Positions 17,118 through 22,129 of a DNA stretch of 22,129 nt are shown here, in pieces. Source of the stretch: Bacteroidetes bacterium UBA5697 (GTDB lineage Bacteria; Bacteroidota; Bacteroidia; B-17B0; Aurantibacillaceae); NCBI GenBank assembly GCA_002420145.1, contig DIHL01000083.1, positions 1-22,129 of the forward strand, written 5' to 3'. The notes beneath the pieces are model-generated. The model was not told the DNA's origin. It made no database searches and saw nothing but the letters and a program-made list of their open reading frames with translations. The position numbers and the translations under genes are program-made. Position 1 is the first letter of the stretch. The number at the start of each line of letters is the position of its first letter.

Positions 17118-18077
17118 TTGATTAGAAAGTTTCTGATATTCATTTTTATTTACTTAACATACCTAGGTAATGCGCAGCAATATCCATGGTGGTCTCAATA
17201 CAGAAATAACCAAACTCTTTATAATCCTGCATTTTGCGGAACAAAAAGGGTAGTTGATATTCGTATTAACTATAGAAATCAATGGACTGGTTTTGATGGT
17301 TCTCCAAAAACCTATGCTTTAGCTTTAAATTCTCGTTTATGGAAAGGACGTATTGGAGTTGGAGGTTTTATTTTTAAAGATGATATTGGTCCTTTTAGGA
17401 ATTTATCTACTAGCTTAACGGCAGCTTATCATTTAAAATTTGCTGATTCCGAAATTTCTTTTGGAGTTCAAGGAAACTATTTAAGACAAACATTTAATGG
17501 GACTGATGTTACATTAAGAAACCAACAAGATAAAGCGGTTAATCAATATGTGGAAGACAAGGATAGTAATTTTGATGGTAGCTTTGGCTTATTGTATTAC
17601 AATGATAGATTTCATTTAGGAGTAGGTGCTAATAATATTGCAAGTAGTAAATTCGAATTTTATAAAAATGATTCTTTAAAAAAAGGCAGGTTTACTAATG
17701 TTCCTCATTATAATTTATCGGCTGGGTTTAATTGGGCAGATGATCCAAATTTTACATTCGAAAACTCTGTATTAGCAGTTTATGTTCCTGGTGTTCCTTT
17801 TTCTTTTGATTATACTCTCAGATTACATATGAGACAACAGCTTATTGCTGGCTTAAGTTTTAGATTGAATGATGCTATTGCATTACAGTTAGGTTACACA
17901 ATAAAAGAAAATTTTCAGATTTCATATTCTTATGATATAGTTACCTCGCCGTTAAGAAAATATCAAAGCGGATCCCATGAATTATCATTAGTTTTCTCGT
18001 CAAATATGGGAACAGATAAAAAAAGAAGAGGTTTAGACAAGCGATTTATCAGACAGAGATATCAATATTTACTTTAG
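17118..18077 (+). CDS. PorP/SprF-family type IX secretion system outer-membrane protein (TTG start)
   Basis: A 319-residue member of the PorP/SprF family, outer-membrane beta-barrel proteins linked to T9SS and, in SprF, to secretion of type B cargo. The signal peptide is MIRKFLIFIFIYLTYLGNAQ. The family start QQYPWWSQYRNNQTLYNPAF, the NYRNQWTGFDGSPKTY segment and the GVGGFIFKDDIGP strand turn are all typical, and alternating aromatic strands continue to the C-terminal HELSLVF. The start must be TTG at 17118: the frame is closed by TAA at 17088-17090, no ATG or GTG lies between, and the next Met is deep in the barrel. It follows the SPOR gene by 42 bases. Its likely client, the giant type B protein, is encoded divergently nearby. 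Confidence 0.93.
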   Translation: MIRKFLIFIFIYLTYLGNAQQYPWWSQYRNNQTLYNPAFCGTKRVVDIRINYRNQWTGFDGSPKTYALALNSRLWKGRIGVGGFIFKDDIGPFRNLSTSLTAAYHLKFADSEISFGVQGNYLRQTFNGTDVTLRNQQDKAVNQYVEDKDSNFDGSFGLLYYNDRFHLGVGANNIASSKFEFYKNDSLKKGRFTNVPHYNLSAGFNWADDPNFTFENSVLAVYVPGVPFSFDYTLRLHMRQQLIAGLSFRLNDAIALQLGYTIKENFQISYSYDIVTSPLRKYQSGSHELSLVFSSNMGTDKKRRGLDKRFIRQRYQYLL

Positions 18078-18132
18078 TATTGATAGGAATTCTTGTGTTT
18101 TTTGAGTAAATTGGTATGTAAAATGGTTGTTT

Positions 18133-19068
18133 ATGATATTTGCAGTTATAGATTTAGGGACTAATACTTTTAATTTGCTTATAGCAGAGCGACTACCTAA
18201 TTGCACTTTTAAGAAAATTTTTAATACAAAAATTGCTGTTAAACTAGGGGAAGGCACAATTAATTCGGGATATATAGCAGATGCTCCTTTTCAAAGAGGA
18301 ATAAGAGCGCTGAGACAATACCAACAATATTTGTTAGATTATAATGTAGAGCATACTTATGCTTTTGCAACATCAGCTATCCGTTCAGCGTCTAACGGTA
18401 ATGAATTTGTAGTACAGGCAAAAAAAGTGTCTGGTATTTCAATTACTGTTATTGATGGAAATGAAGAAGCAGACTTAATTTACCATGGAAACAAAATGGC
18501 AATAAATATGGCTGATTCAGTGTCTTTAATTATGGATATTGGAGGAGGTAGTACAGAGTTTATATTAGCTAATCATGATACTATTTTTTGGAAACAAAGT
18601 TATTTACTTGGGGCAGCTAGATTATTAGAAAAATTCAATTTATCGGATCCTGTTACCAATCCAGAAATTATTTTATTTAATTCCTATTTGAAACAAGAAT
18701 TGCAATCTCTCTTAGATGCTGTAAAAATACATCAACCAATAGAATTGATAGGTTCGTCAGGAGCGTTTGATTCAGTAGTGGATATCATTGCTGGGAAATT
18801 TAATAGTGAGGGATTAAATGATATTCAAACAGAATATTGCATTGATTTAAATCAATATCACAAAATTAGTGAGATGATAAAAAAATCTACTTTAAAAGAG
18901 CGCTATCATATACCAGGATTAATAGATATGAGAGTTGATATGATTGTTATCTCTGTTTTGCTTATTGATTTTATTTTGAAAGAACTAAATTTAAATAAAA
19001 TGAGAGTTTCAACTTTTTCATTAAAAGAAGGTGTTATTAATCAAAAATTAGGATTAACACTTTTGTAA
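18133..19068 (+). CDS. Ppx/GppA-family phosphatase (exopolyphosphatase or pppGpp phosphohydrolase type)
   Basis: A 311-residue ASKHA-fold phosphatase. The family hydrolyses inorganic polyphosphate from chain ends or converts pppGpp to ppGpp. Motifs in order are AVIDLGTNTFNLL near the start, ATSAIRS, DGNEEADLIYHG with the conserved acidic pair E111-E112, MDIGGGSTEF, LGAARLLEKF and IGSSGAFDSV. It covers only the catalytic domain and lacks the C-terminal HD-like half of Escherichia coli Ppx and GppA, which is common in Bacteroidota. A TTG six bases earlier is possible, but ATG 18133 places the first phosphate-binding motif at the usual distance from the N-terminus. It lies 55 bases after the PorP/SprF-like gene and may start its own transcript. 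Substrate preference cannot be told from sequence alone. Confidence 0.93.
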   Translation: MIFAVIDLGTNTFNLLIAERLPNCTFKKIFNTKIAVKLGEGTINSGYIADAPFQRGIRALRQYQQYLLDYNVEHTYAFATSAIRSASNGNEFVVQAKKVSGISITVIDGNEEADLIYHGNKMAINMADSVSLIMDIGGGSTEFILANHDTIFWKQSYLLGAARLLEKFNLSDPVTNPEIILFNSYLKQELQSLLDAVKIHQPIELIGSSGAFDSVVDIIAGKFNSEGLNDIQTEYCIDLNQYHKISEMIKKSTLKERYHIPGLIDMRVDMIVISVLLIDFILKELNLNKMRVSTFSLKEGVINQKLGLTLL

Positions 19069-19097
19069 GTTATTTTAAAAATCTTTCAGTAACTTTG
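19062..19097 (+). promoter_or_regulatory. Possible promoter before the 187-residue unknown gene
   Basis: TAACTTTG (19090-19097) matches TAnnTTTG exactly. A TTTG (19062-19065) overlaps the end of the phosphatase gene, 24 bases upstream, slightly farther than usual. The start would fall at or within a few bases of ATG 19103, giving an almost leaderless mRNA. Chance similarity is quite possible. Confidence 0.3.
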
Positions 19098-19102
19098 GTC
19101 AA

Positions 19103-19666
19103 ATGATTATTCAGAGTCCATATACACTTACTGTTTCAGATTCTTTTCATGAGGATTTGTTAGCGAAGGATACATGGTTAGTTATTTTGCACGCCTCTCG
19201 AACTCCACCTCATATTGGAATATTAATAGATGGAAATTATAATTCTTTAACCATTAAAGGACAAGAATTAGATGTTGAGATCAAAGTATTACTAAAAACG
19301 ATTCAACAAAAAAAAATAGAAACACTGTTTATTAAATTAAAAAAACATCCTGTTTTTAGTACAGGGTATCAAAAAGAAATTTGTCAGTTTTATATTAAGC
19401 AATTCACGCAAGTTAAAGCTAATGAAGCATCTTGCTTAAGTCCTATCAAGTTGTTTTTACAAGAGTTTTATGCAATTTCAGAACATAAACAAGAGCTTTT
19501 ATTTGAATTAGTTGAACGATTAAAACAAAATCAATATATATCATTAACCTTAGGTTTAAATATTCAAGATAGGGTAGAGGAGAATGAATTTTCATTACCA
19601 ATGTATACTAATGAAGAGTTACAATCTATTATTAATACTGAACGAGCAAATTATTACAAAGACTAA
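19103..19666 (+). CDS. Conserved-looking cytoplasmic protein of unknown function
   Basis: I do not recognise this 187-residue protein. It has no signal peptide and no membrane segment, so it is probably cytoplasmic. The N-terminal part looks like alternating strands and holds a distinctive stretch, VILHASRTPPHIGILIDG, followed by NYNSLTIKGQELD, which reads like a conserved core. The second half is largely helical (EIKVLLKTIQQKK, SPIKLFLQEFYAISEHKQE, ELLFELVERLKQN). Its two cysteines (ICQFY and SCLSP) do not form an obvious metal site. Its stop overlaps the start of the GNAT acetyltransferase by one base (TAATG), which suggests the two are translated together and act in one process. The gene follows the Ppx/GppA gene by 34 bases. 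Confidence 0.85.
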   Translation: MIIQSPYTLTVSDSFHEDLLAKDTWLVILHASRTPPHIGILIDGNYNSLTIKGQELDVEIKVLLKTIQQKKIETLFIKLKKHPVFSTGYQKEICQFYIKQFTQVKANEASCLSPIKLFLQEFYAISEHKQELLFELVERLKQNQYISLTLGLNIQDRVEENEFSLPMYTNEELQSIINTERANYYKD

Positions 19667-20187
19667 TGTTTATTAATTCAGAACATATATATCTTAGGGC
19701 ACTTGAGTCATCTGACTTGCAGTTGTTATATGTTTCAGAGAATGATGCACGTATTTGGAAAGTGAGTAATACGATAACGCCTTTTAGTAAAGATGTTTTA
19801 GAGTTGTATTTACACTCAGCTCATCAGGATATATATACGAATAAGCAATTAAGATTAATGATTTGTTTAAATCAAAAACATACACCTATTGGTACTATTG
19901 ATTTATTTGAGTTTGAACCGATGCATTTAAGAGTTGGGGTAGGGGTATTAATTTTTGAGGAATTTAGAAAAAAAGGATATGCTTATGAAGCAATTGAATT
20001 AGTTAAAAAATATGCTCAAGAAACATTACTAATGCATCAATTATTTTGCAATATTAGCTCATCTAATCTGGAAAGTATTGCTCTTTTTGAAAAAACTGGT
20101 TTCCAAAAAATTGGAATTAAAAAACAATGGAATCAAGTTTCAAAAAATAAATTTGAAGATGAATTGATGTATCAATTCATTTTTTAA
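19666..20187 (+). CDS. GNAT-family N-acetyltransferase (RimJ/RimL-like)
   Basis: A 173-residue acetyltransferase that transfers acetyl from acetyl-CoA to an amine. It begins with the RimJ/RimL/SpeG-style pattern INSEHIYLRALESSDLQLLY, followed by SNTITPFS. The acetyl-CoA pyrophosphate loop is at about residues 98-110 within GVLIFEEFRKKGYAYEA and fits the R-x-x-G-x-A consensus. NLESIALFEKTGFQKIG is the usual C-terminal motif B. The acceptor, which could be a protein N-terminus, polyamine or antibiotic, is not apparent. It is coupled to the preceding unknown gene by a one-base overlap. Its last codons form a hairpin followed by a T-run, and its TAA shares the TTAA at 20184-20187 with the stop of the convergent methyltransferase gene. 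Confidence 0.92.
   Translation: MFINSEHIYLRALESSDLQLLYVSENDARIWKVSNTITPFSKDVLELYLHSAHQDIYTNKQLRLMICLNQKHTPIGTIDLFEFEPMHLRVGVGVLIFEEFRKKGYAYEAIELVKKYAQETLLMHQLFCNISSSNLESIALFEKTGFQKIGIKKQWNQVSKNKFEDELMYQFIF
20159..20185 (+). terminator. Intrinsic terminator embedded in the GNAT coding end
   Basis: ATGAATTGAT (20159-20168) and ATCAATTCAT (20171-20180) are exact reverse complements separated by two bases, so about nine pairs with a TGTA loop can form. A run of six T follows (20180-20185) and runs into the stop codon. The stem is AT-rich and therefore weak. It would end plus-strand transcripts before they enter the convergent gene. On the minus strand no U-tract directly follows. Confidence 0.5.
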
Positions 20188-21137
20188 TTTGTTTTTCTAG
20201 CCACAACAATCATTTCTTCTCCAATATTTAAAGCAGATAAGGTCTTATATATGATATTATGAATTTTCATATACAACTTTAGTTTCCACATTGGTTTTTG
20301 AGTAAATGTATTAAAGTATTGTTGACGTTCAGAAGCTTTAATAGTACTATTAGCTTCTTGCTGAGTTTGTTTTTTATTACCTTTTAATCTTTTTAATAAA
20401 GGTAAAATAGTATACATGATAAATAACTTTATTTCAAAAGAAGATTTAATCGTCTCCACTTTATACCCATGATTTGCTAGTAGTTGAGTAATTGTTTTTT
20501 TGCCAAAATAATTTACATGATCAATTCCCATCATCTTCCAATTATCTTTATGTTTTTTTGCAAAATATGAATCTATTTGTGGAACTTGAATAACGATAAT
20601 TCCATCTTTAGAAGTTATTCTCGAACATTTTGCAATCACATCATCTGCTTTGTCTATATGTTCTAAAACATCCCACATGGTGATTACATCAAATTTTTTA
20701 TCTTCTTTCATATCAAAAAAATCAATATGATCTACATTTAATTTTAAATCATTTTTTGAATAAAGATAAGGTTGTTCAGAAATTTCAATTCCATAAACAT
20801 CATAACCTAACATTTGTCCCGTAAGCATAAAATGTCCCCAGCCAGCTCCTAAATCAAATAATGAACCACTTGATTTGTATTTTTTAATCAAATCGTAGCG
20901 TAATTTATGACGTTCAATTTTAACCCAATTATTTCCATTACGAACAGCATTGGCTACATTTTCATCCTTGTAATTATCATAAGAAATTTGTTTTCTAAAA
21001 TAAGGAGGAATAAATGTGAAAGAACATTTTTTACATTCTATCACCGAAAACTTTTCTTTTTCGTAATTGATTTTAAAATCGGAAGGATTTGTGTTACCGC
21101 AAACGCAACAATGAACGTCTTCAAAAATATCTGGCAT
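20184..21137 (-). CDS. Class I SAM methyltransferase with N-terminal zinc ribbon
   Basis: A 317-residue methyltransferase. The N-terminus carries a rubredoxin-like metal site with CxxC pairs C10-C13 and C35-C38. The Rossmann domain follows with motif I DLGAGWGHF (starting at residue 95), a DVYGIEISEQP acidic segment for the ribose, and WDVLEHIDKADD, the acidic loop typical of Methyltransf_11/23 families. The C-terminal third is basic and helical. This zinc-ribbon plus Methyltransf_23 layout is common among enzymes that modify sugars or lipids in surface polysaccharide or secondary pathways, but the neighbours do not reveal a substrate. Its ATG lies eight bases after the stop of the Lys/Ala-rich gene, so they are probably co-transcribed. 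It ends by sharing TTAA with the convergent GNAT gene. Confidence 0.88.
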   Translation of the reverse strand: MPDIFEDVHCCVCGNTNPSDFKINYEKEKFSVIECKKCSFTFIPPYFRKQISYDNYKDENVANAVRNGNNWVKIERHKLRYDLIKKYKSSGSLFDLGAGWGHFMLTGQMLGYDVYGIEISEQPYLYSKNDLKLNVDHIDFFDMKEDKKFDVITMWDVLEHIDKADDVIAKCSRITSKDGIIVIQVPQIDSYFAKKHKDNWKMMGIDHVNYFGKKTITQLLANHGYKVETIKSSFEIKLFIMYTILPLLKRLKGNKKQTQQEANSTIKASERQQYFNTFTQKPMWKLKLYMKIHNIIYKTLSALNIGEEMIVVARKTN

Positions 21138-21145
21138 AATAACTT

Positions 21146-22129
21146 TTAAGGTTTAGTTTCTTGTTCAAAAGTAGATTCAGTAACCGCTTTTCCATCTCTG
21201 AAATATGATACACCTCCCCAACTAAAGATTTTCTTTTGATATAAATATGCAGCTGTTTCTTTTACAACTACTCTTTGAATAATGACAACTCCAGGACCTG
21301 AAATAGTTTCTTCTGTAACTCCCGGAGGATATTTTGCTAATAAAGCTTTTTGTTTTGCATCAATATTATCAGCTGTGGCTGAATCTGATTTTAATATTTT
21401 TTCTATTTCAGCTAAACGCCCTTTAGCGTAACTATCATTAGCTTTTGCAATTAAAGCCTCTTCATATGATTTTTTAGAATCCAAATAACGTTTCGCGTTA
21501 AATTGCCCATCTGCTTTAGTAATTGCCTCTTTATATTTATCTACAACTGGAGCAGTCGTTTTTTCTTTTGCTTCTTTATCTGCTTTTTCTTTGGCTAATC
21601 TTGCTGCCTCTTCTTCGGCTTTTTTCTTAGCAGCAGCTTCTGCTTCAGCCTTCGCTTTGGCCTCTGCTTCCGCTTTAGCTTTAGCAGCAGCCTCAGCGGC
21701 TGCCTTTTCTGCTGCAGCTTTTTCAGAAGCTGACTTGTTTGCTAATTCTTTAGCTAGTTTATCAGCAGCTTCTTTATCCGCTTTTTCTTTTGCTAAACGG
21801 GCCGCATCTTCCTCTGCTTTTTTCTTAGCAGCAGCTTCAGCCTCAGCTTTCGCTTTTGCTTCGGCAGCAGCTTTTTCAGCAGCTGACTTGTTTGCTAATT
21901 CTTTAGCTAGTTTATCAGCAGCTTCTTTATCCGCTTTTTCTTTTGCTAAACGGGCCGCATCTTCCTCTGCTTTTTTCTTAGCAGCAGCTTCAGCCTCAGC
22001 TTTCGCTTTTGCTTCGGCAGCAGCTTTTTCAGCAGCTGACTTATTTGCTAATTCTTTAGCTAGCTTATCAGCGGCTTCTTTATCTGCTTTTTCTTTAGCC
22101 AAACGAGCGGCATCTTCCTCTGCTTTTTT
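21146..22129 (-). CDS. Lys/Ala/Glu-rich repeat protein, C-terminal part (5' end outside window)
   Basis: The frame is open to the window edge, so the start is missing; no start codon in the visible part is credible (the TTG at 22100-22102 is an internal leucine in a repeat). The visible N-terminal part is tandem 51-residue units rich in Ala, Lys and Glu (AKEKADKEAADKLAKELANK and so on), expected to form a long charged helix or coiled coil, as in TolA-like regions. A globular tail follows. It has a helical segment (YKEAITKADGQFNAKRYLDS) that resembles repeats seen in Bacteroidota envelope proteins, then a beta-rich end with KYPPGVTEETISGPGVVIIQ and FSWGGVSYFRDGKAVTESTF. I recall this tail from Bacteroidota proteins of unknown function, often large and envelope-located. 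It precedes the methyltransferase gene by eight bases. Confidence 0.8.
   Translation of the reverse strand, partial: KKAEEDAARLAKEKADKEAADKLAKELANKSAAEKAAAEAKAKAEAEAAAKKKAEEDAARLAKEKADKEAADKLAKELANKSAAEKAAAEAKAKAEAEAAAKKKAEEDAARLAKEKADKEAADKLAKELANKSASEKAAAEKAAAEAAAKAKAEAEAKAKAEAEAAAKKKAEEEAARLAKEKADKEAKEKTTAPVVDKYKEAITKADGQFNAKRYLDSKKSYEEALIAKANDSYAKGRLAEIEKILKSDSATADNIDAKQKALLAKYPPGVTEETISGPGVVIIQRVVVKETAAYLYQKKIFSWGGVSYFRDGKAVTESTFEQETKP
21741..22129 (-). repeat. 153-base tandem repeats in the Lys/Ala-rich gene
   Basis: Units 21741-21893 and 21894-22046 differ by eye at a single base, and a third unit begins at 22047 and runs off the window with about seven differences in 83 bases. Each encodes 51 residues in frame. 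A more diverged unit with an internal insertion lies at about 21590-21740. The near-identity of the two middle units points to recent duplication or conversion. Confidence 0.9.

Noticed and set aside
20907..21149. Plus-strand frame opposite the methyltransferase N-terminus
   Set aside because: It is the antisense of the zinc-ribbon region and carries no plausible domain or spacing.

Overview
The window reads as a piece of chromosome from an AT-rich, low-GC member of the Bacteroidota, probably a Flavobacteriales-type organism. The evidence is type IX secretion (T9SS) cargo with both type A and type B C-terminal sorting domains, a PorP/SprF-family outer-membrane protein, a duplicated TonB C-terminal-domain protein, TAnnTTTG-like -7 boxes, and starts without Shine-Dalgarno sequences. 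There are no rRNA or tRNA genes, no insertion sequences and no CRISPR array. No gene-free stretch exceeds 300 bases.

Layout, left to right. (1) 1-546 is the 3' end of a SpoIIE/PP2C-type phosphatase gene. (2) 702-2795 encodes a secreted M43-like metalloprotease with PKD, choice-of-anchor-J-like and type A T9SS sorting domains. (3) 2843-8025 is a tightly packed co-directional run: uvrB, prmC, a TonB C-terminal-domain protein and hutH. The first junction is a 1-base TAATG overlap and the second a 4-base ATGA overlap. (4) 8026-8140 holds two short repeats of REP-like appearance. They precede an NTR/TIMP-like membrane-anchored protein and ppa (inorganic pyrophosphatase). A perfect 30-base palindrome that should terminate transcription in both directions closes this block.

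(5) 9403-18077 is a cell-surface locus. On the minus strand a small secreted protein with an HMA-like predicted topology precedes a 2040-residue T9SS type B protein, which has PPC-like domains, about sixteen Ig-like repeats, a PKD domain and a CHU_C-type sorting domain. Diverging from it on the plus strand are a secreted SPOR-domain protein and a PorP/SprF-family protein that starts at TTG. In known Bacteroidota, type B cargo depends on a SprF-like partner, so this locus may be a cargo-plus-partner unit.

(6) 18133-20187 has a Ppx/GppA phosphatase, an unrecognised 187-residue protein and a GNAT acetyltransferase. (7) Converging on these is a minus-strand pair: a zinc-ribbon SAM methyltransferase, and upstream of it the 3' part of a gene for a Lys/Ala/Glu-rich protein built from 153-base tandem repeats.

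Most genes are recognisable housekeeping or envelope genes. I see no clearly unprecedented system. The parts most worth a second look are the type B giant protein with its small secreted neighbour and divergent SPOR-PorP/SprF pair, and the unrecognised 187-residue protein coupled to the GNAT.
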